Assembly (NCBI GenBank): GCA_963753485.1
Contig: CAVWCL010000017.1
Location: 1-64,000, forward strand
DNA: 64,000 nucleotides
Direction of reading: 5' to 3'
Origin: CAWDLX01 sp963753485
GTDB lineage: Bacteria; Actinomycetota; Actinomycetes; Mycobacteriales; Micromonosporaceae
Positions 17,243-25,800 of this stretch are shown piece after piece. The position numbers and the translations under genes are program-made. The notes under the pieces are model-generated. The model saw only the letters and a list, made by a program, of their open reading frames with translations. It had not been told where the DNA came from and searched no databases. Numbering within the stretch: the stretch's first letter is position 1; each line of letters opens with the position of its first letter.

Positions 17243-17923
17243 TCAGCCGTAGACCCCCCGCGGCTGGTCCCGGACAATCTTGCCGCCCTCGATCTCAACC
17301 ACCCGGCGGCGCATCTGGTTCACGATGTTCGAGTCGTGGGTGACCATGACGACGGTGGTGCCGGTCCGGTTGATCCGGTCGAGCAGCCGCATGATCTCGA
17401 TCGAGGTGTCCGGGTCGAGGTTCCCGGTGGGCTCGTCCGCCAGCAGGATCAGCGGACGGTTGACGAAGGCGCGGGCGACGGCGACCCGCTGCTGCTCACC
17501 GCCGGAGAGCTCCTGGGGGTAGCGGTGCTCCTTGCCGCCGAGGCCGACCAGTTCGAGCACCTCGGGCACGACCCGGCGGGCGACCGCCTGGGTCTTGCCG
17601 ATCACCTCCAGCGCGAAGGCGACGTTCTCGTACGCGGTGCGGTTGGGCAGCAGCCGGAAGTCCTGGAACACGCAGCCGATGGAGCGGCGGAAGTTCGAGA
17701 TGCGCCAGGAGCGCATGTGTCCGACGTCCCGGCTGTTCACGGTGATCTTGCCCTTGGTCGGCTGGATCTCCCGCAGCAGCAACTTGACGATCGTGGACTT
17801 CCCCGAACCCGACGGGCCGATGAAGAAGACGAACTCGCCCTTGTCGATCGCCACCGATACGTCGTTGAGCGACGGCCGCTGCGCCTTCGGGTAGGTCTTC
17901 GTCACGTGCTCGAGCGCAATCAC
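17243..17923 (-). CDS. ftsE: Cell division ATP-binding protein FtsE
   Basis: A 226-residue ABC ATPase. Walker A is GPSGSGKST, the Q-loop follows IGCVFQDFRLLP, the signature is ELSGGEQQRVAVARA, Walker B is LILLADEPTGNLDP, and the H-loop is VVMVTHD. The start is GTG 17923. It pairs with FtsX to control septal peptidoglycan hydrolysis. It lies about 170 bases downstream of prfB on the same strand. Confidence 0.97.
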   Translation of the reverse strand: MIALEHVTKTYPKAQRPSLNDVSVAIDKGEFVFFIGPSGSGKSTIVKLLLREIQPTKGKITVNSRDVGHMRSWRISNFRRSIGCVFQDFRLLPNRTAYENVAFALEVIGKTQAVARRVVPEVLELVGLGGKEHRYPQELSGGEQQRVAVARAFVNRPLILLADEPTGNLDPDTSIEIMRLLDRINRTGTTVVMVTHDSNIVNQMRRRVVEIEGGKIVRDQPRGVYG

Positions 17924-18090
17924 GGGTGGGAAGTCTACGCGGTGTTACCCCGACGCCAAGTCGAGGCGGTCCGTGGGCGTGTATTGCCGGAAAAGTTCCA
18001 CGGCCGCCCACAGCGTTCTACAGCCGGCCACAGTGCCGCACAGCCCGCCACAGGTGGGCAGGGCCGGCAAACGCCGCGAAGGAGCCGGAC

Positions 18091-19212
18091 TCAGGGTGAT
18101 CCGGCGCTGCGTTCACGCCGCCGGCGCCACCGGATCCCGGCCTCGATGAACGCGTCGATCTCGCCGTCGAAGACCGCGGTCGGGTTGCCGGTCTCGTACT
18201 CCGTGCGCAGGTCTTTGACCATCTGGTACGGGTGCAGCACGTACGAGCGCATCTGGTCGCCCCAGGAGCCCGCGACGTCGCCCCGCAGGATGTCCATCTT
18301 GGCCGCCTCCTCGGCCCGCCGCCGGTCCAGCAGCTTCGCCTTCAGCACGGCCATCGCGGTCGCCTTGTTCTGCAGCTGCGAACGCTCGTTCTGGCAGCTC
18401 ACCACGATCCCGGTGGGTAGGTGGGTCAGGCGCACCGCCGAGTCGGTGGTGTTCACCCCCTGCCCGCCCGGCCCGGAGGAGCGGTAGACGTCCACCCGCA
18501 GCTCGTCGTCGGGGATGTCGATCTGGTCGGACTGCTCGACCACCGGCACCACCTCGACGGCGGCGAACGAGGTCTGACGGCGGCCCTGGTTGTCGAACGG
18601 GCTGATCCGCACCAGCCGGTGCGTGCCCGCCTCGACCGAGAGCGTGCCGTACGTATAGGGCGCCCTGACCGCGAAGGTGGCGGACTTGATGCCCGCCTCC
18701 TCCGCGTACGAGGTGTCGTACACCTCGGTGGGGTATCCGTGGCGCTCGGCCCACCGCAGGTACATCCGCAGCAACATCTCGGCGAAGTCGGCCGCGTCCA
18801 CTCCGCCCGCGCCCGAGCGGATGCTGACCAGCGCCTCCCGCTCGTCGTACTCGCCGGAGAGCAGGGTGCGCACCTCCAGCTCGTCGATCGCCGTGCGCAG
18901 CTGCGCGATCTCCGCCGCCGCCTCGGCCAGCGCGGCCGGGTCGCTCTCGGACTCCGCGAGCTCCAGCAGCACGCCGGCGTCGTCGACCCGGGACCGTAGC
19001 CGCTCCACCTTTGCGATCTCCCCCTGGAGGTGGGAGAGGCGCGATGTGATCTTCTGAGCCGCCGCCGGGTCGTCCCACAGATCCGGTACGGACGCCGCAG
19101 TCTCCAGCTCCGCCCGATCCCGGCGCATCCGGTCAAGATCGAGCACGGCTTCGATGGTGTGCAGGGTTGCGTCCAGCGCCTTGAGCTGTTCAGCGAGATC
19201 GGCGGCCGTCAC
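18091..19212 (-). CDS. prfB: Peptide chain release factor 2
   Basis: A 373-residue class I release factor that terminates at UGA and UAA. The RF2 recognition tripeptide SPF is in LVRISPFDNQGRR, and the catalytic GGQ is in SSGPGGQGVNTTDSAVR. There is no in-frame UGA or frameshift site near the start, as expected for actinobacteria. A start at GTG 19212 (VTAADLAEQ) is preferred; an in-frame TTG at 19221 is weaker. It is upstream of ftsE-ftsX, a conserved actinobacterial neighbourhood. Confidence 0.96.
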   Translation of the reverse strand: MTAADLAEQLKALDATLHTIEAVLDLDRMRRDRAELETAASVPDLWDDPAAAQKITSRLSHLQGEIAKVERLRSRVDDAGVLLELAESESDPAALAEAAAEIAQLRTAIDELEVRTLLSGEYDEREALVSIRSGAGGVDAADFAEMLLRMYLRWAERHGYPTEVYDTSYAEEAGIKSATFAVRAPYTYGTLSVEAGTHRLVRISPFDNQGRRQTSFAAVEVVPVVEQSDQIDIPDDELRVDVYRSSGPGGQGVNTTDSAVRLTHLPTGIVVSCQNERSQLQNKATAMAVLKAKLLDRRRAEEAAKMDILRGDVAGSWGDQMRSYVLHPYQMVKDLRTEYETGNPTAVFDGEIDAFIEAGIRWRRRRERSAGSP

Positions 19213-19242
19213 GACTATCAAGCCTATCTGACCGGCGCTTCG

Positions 19243-19755
19243 TTACTTGACCGGCGCCGCCTTGAGCCAGGCGAGCGCGGCCTTGTGGTAGCCGACCGCG
19301 AATTCGAGCGCGGCCGCGCCGTAGTTGTCGCCATCCGCCTTCGCCTGTTTGGCCTGTTCGCGGATCTCGGCGAGGGCGTTGTTGTGGGCCTCGGTCGCCT
19401 GCGCGTAGAGATCTTTGAGTGCGCTGGCGCCATGGTGGGCACCGAACGCCACCCGCAGCGCCACCGGGTTGCGCAGCGACTCGGTGCCCGGCTCTTCGGC
19501 GAGCCATCGGGCAAAGGCGCGCTTGCCGGCGGGGGTGATCGAGTACGGCTGGCTCGCCCGGGGGCCCGGTTTGCCCAACTTGACGAAGCCCATCTCGGCC
19601 AGGGCCGGCAGCTCCCGGTAGACCTGGCTGCGCGTCATCGACCAGTACGGCCCGAGCCGCCGTTCGGCGGCGGCCATCAACTGTCCGCCCGTCATCGGAC
19701 TATCGTGCAGCAGCCCAAGGAGAGCTGCGGCAGTCGCGTTCACTCCATCTGCCAT
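19243..19755 (-). CDS. PadR-family transcriptional regulator
   Basis: A 170-residue regulator. The winged helix-turn-helix at residues 8-85 has the PadR signature (ALLGLLHDSPMTGGQLMAAA, then SQVYRELPALAEMGFVKL and YSITPAGKRAFARWL). The C-terminal helical domain (about 95-170) would form the dimer. The ligand is unknown. It is divergent from the ROK gene across a 260-bp region rich in palindromes, so autoregulation and control of the neighbour are plausible. Confidence 0.9.
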   Translation of the reverse strand: MADGVNATAAALLGLLHDSPMTGGQLMAAAERRLGPYWSMTRSQVYRELPALAEMGFVKLGKPGPRASQPYSITPAGKRAFARWLAEEPGTESLRNPVALRVAFGAHHGASALKDLYAQATEAHNNALAEIREQAKQAKADGDNYGAAALEFAVGYHKAALAWLKAAPVK

Positions 19756-19811
19756 CCCCACAACCTGCCACCTTCCCGGCTCGCTGTCCAGGATTTCGGC
19801 AAATCTAATCC

Positions 19812-19823
19812 ACAGTGCACTGT
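19812..19823. promoter_or_regulatory. 12-bp palindrome ACAGTGCACTGT
   Basis: A perfect 12-bp palindrome about 57 bases upstream of the padR start. PadR regulators bind dyad-symmetric operators near their own promoter, so this is a candidate operator. The symmetry is seen directly; the function is inferred. Confidence 0.4.
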
Positions 19824-19862
19824 CCGGTCGGGACCGTCCCCTCGGGACGGTCCCGACCGGAC
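19822..19862. repeat. Perfect 19-bp inverted repeat with 3-base loop
   Basis: Arms 19822-19840 and 19844-19862 are exact reverse complements, separated only by CTC. Each arm contains its own small palindrome, GGGAC-C-GTCCC (19830-19840) and GGGAC-G-GTCCC (19844-19854). The repeat lies between divergent padR and the ROK operon, so it is not placed as a normal terminator. It may be an operator pair or an extruding cruciform. Confidence 0.85.
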
Positions 19863-19940
19863 GCCGGAGCCCGGCCGAGCCCTCGCCGGCGGCCGGCCCA
19901 ACCGGACGTCGGCAAGATCACCAGTGCCCGGCCGGGGGGA

Positions 19941-19969
19941 TTGACAGGCTCGCTCCAGCGCCCTACCGT
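19941..19969 (+). promoter_or_regulatory. Probable sigma-70-type promoter of the sugar operon
   Basis: TTGACA at 19941-19946 and TACCGT at 19964-19969 with a 17-base spacer. This lies 50 bases before the ROK start and is followed by an AGTTAGTTAGT direct repeat at about 19977-19987, a possible operator. It is the best promoter-like sequence in the divergent region. Confidence 0.55.
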
Positions 19970-20019
19970 ACGCAGCCAGTTAGTTAGTCAACCTTCCTTT
20001 CGAACGGAGCGCGAAAATC

Positions 20020-21288
20020 ATGATCCGCCCCGCCGGCTCCGCCAAGCTGCTCCGGGCGATCAACTCGAGCGCGACCCTGTCACACCTGCTCCAGTCCGGC
20101 CGCCTCACCCGGGCGGAACTGCGTGACCGGACCGGGCTGTCCAAACCGACCAGCTCAGAGATGCTGCGACTGCTGACCGACGCCGGGCTCGCCATGGTCG
20201 CCGGCCGCACGGCGGGCGGCCCCGGCCCGACCGCGGAGATCTACGCCCCCAATCCGGACGCGGCCCACGTCGTGGCCATCTCGGTGCGCGACACGATCGG
20301 AGAGGACCGGCCCGGCCTCGGGGTCGCCCTGGGTGATCTCGCCGGCGAGATCCGCTACCGCAGCGACGACTGGATCGACTTCGCCGCGGTGGCTCCGGCC
20401 GACGCCATCGTCGGCGCGCTCCAGGCCGCCTGCGCCGGGGCGGGAACCGACCCCGGCCGGGTGCGCCGCGTCCAGATCGGGGTCGCCGGGTCGTACGACG
20501 CCCGAGCCGACCGCATCCACCACGTCGACGTGCCCGGCTGGGACGCACCGGGAGTCGCCGCGGCGATCCGGGCCCGACTGGCCACCGTCGACCGGGGTCC
20601 GGCGCCGATCGATGTCGCCATCGAGAACGACGTCAACCTCGCCGCCATTGCCGAACGCCACCGCGGTATCGCCGGCCCCGACAGCTTCGCCATGCTCTGG
20701 CTCGACCACGGCCTCGGTCTCGCCGTTGACCTGGGCGACAGCCTGCTGCAGGGTGCGCGCGGCGGTGCCGGCGAGATCGGGTACCTCCCGCTAGCCACCC
20801 GACCGCTAGCCACCCGACCGCGGGAAACCCGACCGCCCGCCGGCGGCGGTGGGTTGGCGACCGGCGGGCCGCCGGCCGAACTTCAGGACCTCGTCGGCGG
20901 TCCGGCGGTCATCGAGCTCGCCCGGGCGGCCGGGGTGACCGCGAGCACCCCGGGAGCCGCGGTAGCGGCCGCCCTGCTCCAGCCGGGCGACTTCCTCGAC
21001 CAGTTGGCCAACCGGGTCGCGTTCGCGCTGGCGAGCGTCATCGCGATCCTCGACCCCCCACTCGTCGTCCTCGCCGGCGCGGTCGCCCAGGCCGGCGGCG
21101 TCCAGCTTCGCGACGCGGTCGCGGGCGCCCTCGCCGCCTACCCACGGGCCAGTACCGACGGGCACAGCGTCGAGATCGCGGTGACCGCGGTCGACGACGA
21201 CGCGGTACTGCTCGGCGCGCTCGACGCCGGCCTCGCAGCGCTGCGCGAGGCACTCATCAGCTCATTGGCGCAACCCTCACCCGATTGA
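20020..21288 (+). CDS. ROK-family transcriptional regulator
   Basis: A 422-residue NagC/XylR-type regulator. The N-terminal winged helix-turn-helix is LTRAELRDRTGLSKPTSSEM. A ROK sugar-binding fold follows, with AIENDVNLAAIAERHRG and GGAGEIGYLPL. The usual ROK zinc-binding cysteine cluster after the last block is missing and replaced by a Pro/Arg/Gly-rich insert with a duplicated LATRP. Only 23 bases precede the binding-protein gene, so it is probably the first gene of the operon it controls. It likely senses a sugar or phosphosugar from the operon's substrate. Confidence 0.88.
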   Translation: MIRPAGSAKLLRAINSSATLSHLLQSGRLTRAELRDRTGLSKPTSSEMLRLLTDAGLAMVAGRTAGGPGPTAEIYAPNPDAAHVVAISVRDTIGEDRPGLGVALGDLAGEIRYRSDDWIDFAAVAPADAIVGALQAACAGAGTDPGRVRRVQIGVAGSYDARADRIHHVDVPGWDAPGVAAAIRARLATVDRGPAPIDVAIENDVNLAAIAERHRGIAGPDSFAMLWLDHGLGLAVDLGDSLLQGARGGAGEIGYLPLATRPLATRPRETRPPAGGGGLATGGPPAELQDLVGGPAVIELARAAGVTASTPGAAVAAALLQPGDFLDQLANRVAFALASVIAILDPPLVVLAGAVAQAGGVQLRDAVAGALAAYPRASTDGHSVEIAVTAVDDDAVLLGALDAGLAALREALISSLAQPSPD

Positions 21289-21311
21289 CCCACCCATCGA
21301 AGGAGCACGAG

Positions 21312-22634
21312 ATGAATCGCCGCCTGCGCGTGGGCTCCGTCACCGGTGCCGCGCTCATCGCCGCTCTCCTCGCCGCCGCCTGCACCCCGGGGAAGGCTCC
21401 GGCGCCGGTCGGCTCGCCAACGGCGCAGCCCGAGGGCACGGTGGAGTTCTGGCACTTCTTCACCGACCGGGAGGCGGCCGCGATCGCCGGCGTCGTCCAG
21501 GACTTCGAGGCCACCCACCCGAAGATCCACGTCGTCATCAAGGACGGGCAGGACGACGCCAAGATGACTCAAGCGATCTCCGCCGGACAGGGGCCCGACC
21601 TCGGCCTGTCCTACTCGACCGACATCGTCGGCAAGTTCTGCCATTCCGGCGCCTGGCTCGATCTGGCGCCCTACATCGCCCGGGACTCCGTCGACATGTC
21701 GAAGATCCCGCCGAGCGTACAGGCGTACACGAAGTTCGAGAACAAGCAGTGCACCATGCCGTTCCTGGCCGACACGTACGGCCTGTACTACAACAAGACC
21801 ATGTTCGCCGCCGCCAACATCTCCGGTCCGCCGAAGACGCTCGCCGAGCTCGCCGACGACGCGAAGCGGCTCACCAAGCTCAAGCCGGACGGCAGCATCG
21901 ACGTGGCCGGCTTCCTGCCCCTGTTCAACTTCTACGAGAACTCGCCGGCTCACGTGGCACCGATGGTGGACGCCAAGTGGCTCACCGCCGACGGCAAATC
22001 CGCGATCGGCACCGATGCCGGCTGGCCCACATTCCTCGCCTGGCAGAAGCAGCTCGTCGACTACTTCGGGTACGCCAAGTTGGAGAAGTTCCGGGCCAGC
22101 CTCGGTGACGAGTTCTCGGCGGACAACGCCTTCCAGAAGGGGAAAGTGGCCATCAACATCGACGGCGAGTACCGCATCGCATTCGTCAAGGACCAGGCCC
22201 CGAACCTGCAGTTCGGCACGGCCCCGGTGCCGACCGCCGACGGCAGCCGGTACGGCGCGGGCTACGTGACCGGCAACGTCGCCGGCATCTCCCGCAACTC
22301 CCGCAACCCCGAGGCGGCCTGGGCTCTGCTGAAGTACCTGACCACCGACACCAAGGCACTGGTCAAGCTGGCCAACGGCATCAAGAACGTGCCCACGACG
22401 ACCGACGCCCTGCACGCACCGGATCTGCAGATCGACCCGCAGTTCCAGGTGTTCCTCGACATCTTCAACAACCCGGCGAGCTCCACGACGCCAGCCTCCT
22501 CGGCCGGCCCGGCGTACCAGGAGACGTTCCAGCAGTTCCTGGACAAGTGGCAGTCCGGCAAGGTGCCGAACCTCACCGCGGGGCTGGCCGGTGTGGACAC
22601 ACAGGTGAACAACGTGCTCGAGCTCGCCGGCTGA
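21312..22634 (+). CDS. ABC sugar transporter, lipoprotein substrate-binding protein
   Basis: A 440-residue extracellular binding protein of the family 1 (carbohydrate) type. The signal peptide ends in a lipobox (ALLAAAC, Cys24), so it is lipid-anchored. The body has FWHFFTDREAAAIAGVVQDF, DLGLSYSTDIVGKF and NGIKNVPTTT as in sugar binders. ATG 21312 has GAAGGAG upstream; the longer open frame overlaps the previous stop. It feeds the two permeases that follow. A glycoside, perhaps a beta-linked disaccharide, is inferred from the GH4 gene. Confidence 0.92.
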   Translation: MNRRLRVGSVTGAALIAALLAAACTPGKAPAPVGSPTAQPEGTVEFWHFFTDREAAAIAGVVQDFEATHPKIHVVIKDGQDDAKMTQAISAGQGPDLGLSYSTDIVGKFCHSGAWLDLAPYIARDSVDMSKIPPSVQAYTKFENKQCTMPFLADTYGLYYNKTMFAAANISGPPKTLAELADDAKRLTKLKPDGSIDVAGFLPLFNFYENSPAHVAPMVDAKWLTADGKSAIGTDAGWPTFLAWQKQLVDYFGYAKLEKFRASLGDEFSADNAFQKGKVAINIDGEYRIAFVKDQAPNLQFGTAPVPTADGSRYGAGYVTGNVAGISRNSRNPEAAWALLKYLTTDTKALVKLANGIKNVPTTTDALHAPDLQIDPQFQVFLDIFNNPASSTTPASSAGPAYQETFQQFLDKWQSGKVPNLTAGLAGVDTQVNNVLELAG

Positions 22635-22640
22635 CCTGAC

Positions 22641-23636
22641 ATGCCCACCGCGGCCTCGACCGCCCTGAGCGGACTCGGCTCTGGTCAGACCCCGATCCGG
22701 AGCCGGCGGCCCAGCCGCCGGCTCCGGCGCCGGCTCACCGTGGCTTCATTCATGGCCCCGGCGATGCTCGGCATTGCGATCTTCTTCGTCTACCCGCTGC
22801 TCGCCGCGGTCTACTTCTCCTTCACCAAATTCGACCTGCTCTCGCCACCGACGTGGGTCGGGTTGGACAACTACCGCCGGCTGGCCCATGACGACAACCT
22901 GGTCACGGCGGCCGAGAACACGCTGTGGTTCGTCGTGGTGCTGGTGCCCGCCCGGGTCATCACCGCGCTGGTCACCGGCGTTCTGCTGAGCCACATCAAG
23001 CGGGGAGCCGGCATCTACCGGACGATCTTCTACCTGCCCGCGCTGGTGCCCCCGGTGGCCGCCACCATCGCCTTCGTCTTCCTCTTCAAGCCGGGCACCG
23101 GCCCGGTCAACACGATGCTCGGGCGTTTCGGCATCGAGGGTCCACTGTGGTTCAACTCCCCGACCTGGGCCAAGCCCTCCTTGGTCCTGCTCGCTCTCTG
23201 GGGCATCGGTGATCTCATGGTGATCTTCCTCGCGGCGTTACTCGACGTACCAGTCGAGCAACACGAGGCGGCCCAGCTCGACGGGGCCAACGCGTGGCAG
23301 CGGTTCCGCTCGGTGACCCTGCCGACGATCTCGCCGGTCATCCTCTTCGCCGCCATCACCACCGTGATCTTCACGCTGCAGTACTTCACCCAGGCCGCGG
23401 TGGCCGCGAGCGTCGCCTCCAACCAGGCCACCACCGGCGGCGGCATCTCGTCCACGTTCGGCTATCCGGAGGGCTCGACCTTCACGTACCCGCTCTGGCT
23501 CTACGTCGTCGGATTCCGCTACTACGCCATGGGGTACGCCAACACGCTCGCCGTCGTGCTCTTCGTCGTGTCGTTCGCGGTCACCCTGATCCTGCTGCGC
23601 CGCGCGCGGGTCTTCACGGGAGGTGATCTCCGATGA
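22641..23636 (+). CDS. ABC sugar transporter permease 1 (MalF-type)
   Basis: A 331-residue membrane protein with about six transmembrane segments. The EAA loop, EAAQLDGANAWQRFRSVTLP, contacts the ATPase. An Arg-rich N-terminal tail precedes the first helix. It starts 6 bases after the binding protein and overlaps the next permease by 4 bases (ATGA). No ATPase gene is in the operon, so a shared MsiK-type ATPase encoded elsewhere is expected. Confidence 0.93.
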   Translation: MPTAASTALSGLGSGQTPIRSRRPSRRLRRRLTVASFMAPAMLGIAIFFVYPLLAAVYFSFTKFDLLSPPTWVGLDNYRRLAHDDNLVTAAENTLWFVVVLVPARVITALVTGVLLSHIKRGAGIYRTIFYLPALVPPVAATIAFVFLFKPGTGPVNTMLGRFGIEGPLWFNSPTWAKPSLVLLALWGIGDLMVIFLAALLDVPVEQHEAAQLDGANAWQRFRSVTLPTISPVILFAAITTVIFTLQYFTQAAVAASVASNQATTGGGISSTFGYPEGSTFTYPLWLYVVGFRYYAMGYANTLAVVLFVVSFAVTLILLRRARVFTGGDLR

Positions 23637-24532
23637 CCTCGGTGCAGGAGGCTACCCGGCCGGTGCGGGCGCCGGGGCCGCTCGTCGCCCCCCGCCGCCG
23701 CGCCCGCCGTCCGGGGATCTGGCTCGGCTGGGTCGCCCGGCACAGCGTCGCGATCGCGCTCTGCATCATGTTCCTCGCTCCGGTCGTGTTCCTGACTCTG
23801 ACCTCGTTCATGTCCAGCAACCAGGCCCTCACCGCCGACCTGGTACCCGACGTCTGGCATCCGGACAACTACCTGCACGTCTTCTCCTCGACGCCACTGC
23901 CGAAGTACCTGCTCAACACCGTGATCTACTCGGTGCTGGCCACCGGCTTCATGCTGTTGTCGAGCATTCCGGCCGCGTACGGCCTGGCAAAGCTCACCTG
24001 GCGCGGCCGCAACCTGGTCCTCCTCGTGATCATCTGCATGATGATGCTGCCGCCCCAGGTCACCACCGTGCCCCTGTATCTCATGTGGGCCAATCTCGGT
24101 CTGACCGGGACACTCGTGCCGCTGATCGCCCCGATGCTCTTCGGCGACGCGTTCTCGATCTTCCTGTTGCGCCAGTTCCTGGTGACGATCCCGGATGAGT
24201 ACCTGGACGCGGCGCGGGTCGACGGCTGCGGCGAATGGCGCACGCTGCTGCGCGTCGTGATCCCGATGGCTCGGCCGGGCATCGCGGCGACCGCCATGTT
24301 CCAATTCTTCTACTCTTGGAACGATTACTACGGCCCGCTGCTCTATACCAGCGAGAACGAGAGCTCGTGGACGCTCTCCCTGGGGCTGGCCTCGTTCCGT
24401 AGCCTGCACCACGTGGACTGGAACCTCGTCTACGCGGCCACCATGCTCTCCCTGGTGCCCATCGTCGTCATCTTCTTCTTCGCCCAGAAGGCATTCGTGC
24501 AGGGCGTCACGCTCACCGGAGTGAAGGGATAA
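23633..24532 (+). CDS. ABC sugar transporter permease 2 (MalG-type)
   Basis: A 299-residue permease with about six membrane segments. The EAA loop is EYLDAARVDGCGEWRTLLRV. The C-terminus KAFVQGVTLTGVKG is typical of MalG-type subunits. It is translationally coupled to permease 1 through ATGA and lies 8 bases before the GH4 gene. It forms the second half of the membrane channel. Confidence 0.93.
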   Translation: MTSVQEATRPVRAPGPLVAPRRRARRPGIWLGWVARHSVAIALCIMFLAPVVFLTLTSFMSSNQALTADLVPDVWHPDNYLHVFSSTPLPKYLLNTVIYSVLATGFMLLSSIPAAYGLAKLTWRGRNLVLLVIICMMMLPPQVTTVPLYLMWANLGLTGTLVPLIAPMLFGDAFSIFLLRQFLVTIPDEYLDAARVDGCGEWRTLLRVVIPMARPGIAATAMFQFFYSWNDYYGPLLYTSENESSWTLSLGLASFRSLHHVDWNLVYAATMLSLVPIVVIFFFAQKAFVQGVTLTGVKG

Positions 24533-24540
24533 ACGCCACC

Positions 24541-25800
24541 ATGAAGATCGCCGTGGTCGGCGGTGGCTCGACGTACACGCCCGAGTTGGCCGACGGCGTG
24601 GCCCGGCTGGGCACCGCGCTGGGGGTGCAGGAGCTGTGCCTGATCGACCCGGCCGCCGACCGGCTGGCCGTGGTCGGAGCGTTCTGCGCGCGCCTCTTCG
24701 CCCACCACGGCCATCCGGGCCGGGTCACCTGGACGTCCAATTTGGACGAGGGTGCGGACGGCGCCGCGGTCATTCTGATCCAGCTACGGGTGGGCGGCCA
24801 GGCGGCCCGCATGGGGGACGAGACATTCCCGCTCGAGTGTGGCTGCGTCGGGCAGGAGACCACCGGGGCTGGCGGGCTGGCCAAGGCACTGCGAACGGTC
24901 CCGGTCGTGCTCGACGTGGCCGCCCGGGCGCTGCGGCGGGCGGCTCCCGGCGCTTGGGTGGTCGACTTCACCAACCCCGTCGGCATCGTGACCCGGGCGT
25001 TGCTCGACGCGGGTCACCGGGCGATCGGTCTGTGCAACGTCGCGATCGGTTTCCAGCGCCGCTTTGCCGGCCTGCTCGGGGTGCGCCCGGACGAGGTCGT
25101 GCTCGACCACATCGGACTCAACCACCTCACCTGGGAGCGGGCCGCCTATGTGGGCGGTGTGGATGTGTTGCCGAAGCTGCTCGCCAACCACCTGGCTGAG
25201 CTCGCCGGCGATGTCGGTCTCCCGCCCGAGGTGCTGGCCCGGCTCGGCTGCGTGCCCTCGTACTACCTGCGCTACTTCTACGCCCACGACGAGGTGGTGG
25301 CGCAGCAGCGTGGCGCGCCGACCAGGGGCGCGCAGGTGGCCGCGATCGAGGCCGAGCTGCTGGCCCGCTACGCCGATCCGCAGCTGACCACCAAGCCCGC
25401 GCAGCTGCGCCAGCGTGGCGGCGCGTTCTACTCCGAGGCGGCGGTCGGCCTGATCGCGTCGCTGCTGGGCGATGCCCCGGCGGCCCACTCCGCGAACGTC
25501 CGCAACGCCGGCACCTTGCCATTCCTGGACGACGACGACGTGATCGAGGTGACCTGCGAGGTCTCCGAGCAGGGTCCGGTGCCGCGAGCGGCCGCCGCGC
25601 TGCCGCCCGACCTCGCCGGGCTGGTCGGTCACCTGACCGGCTACGAGCGCCTGGCCGCGCAGGCCGCGCTGCGCGGTGGCCGGACGCTGGTCTATCGGGC
25701 GCTGCTGGCCCACCCGCTGGTCGGCCAGCACGCCCGGGCTGAGCGGCTCACCGATCTGTTGCTGGCCGCCAATGCGACCCACCTGGCCTGGGCGCGATGA
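24541..25800 (+). CDS. GH4 family 6-phospho-beta-glucosidase-like enzyme
   Basis: A 419-residue NAD- and metal-dependent glycosidase of family GH4. The NAD loop is VVGGGSTYTPELADG. Metal and substrate motifs are FTNPVGIVTRALLD, IGLCNVAIG (metal Cys) and DHIGLNHLTWE (metal His). The sequence is of the LicH/ChbF/BglT branch, which cleaves 6-phosphorylated beta-disaccharides by an oxidation-elimination route. With an ABC importer rather than a PTS, the substrate would arrive unphosphorylated, so the kinase encoded next may act first. Its stop overlaps the kinase start (ATGA). Confidence 0.9.
   Translation: MKIAVVGGGSTYTPELADGVARLGTALGVQELCLIDPAADRLAVVGAFCARLFAHHGHPGRVTWTSNLDEGADGAAVILIQLRVGGQAARMGDETFPLECGCVGQETTGAGGLAKALRTVPVVLDVAARALRRAAPGAWVVDFTNPVGIVTRALLDAGHRAIGLCNVAIGFQRRFAGLLGVRPDEVVLDHIGLNHLTWERAAYVGGVDVLPKLLANHLAELAGDVGLPPEVLARLGCVPSYYLRYFYAHDEVVAQQRGAPTRGAQVAAIEAELLARYADPQLTTKPAQLRQRGGAFYSEAAVGLIASLLGDAPAAHSANVRNAGTLPFLDDDDVIEVTCEVSEQGPVPRAAAALPPDLAGLVGHLTGYERLAAQAALRGGRTLVYRALLAHPLVGQHARAERLTDLLLAANATHLAWAR

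Noticed and set aside
18091..19221. Programmed +1 frameshift in prfB
   Set aside because: The frame is continuous from the start, and there is no UGA at codon 25-26.
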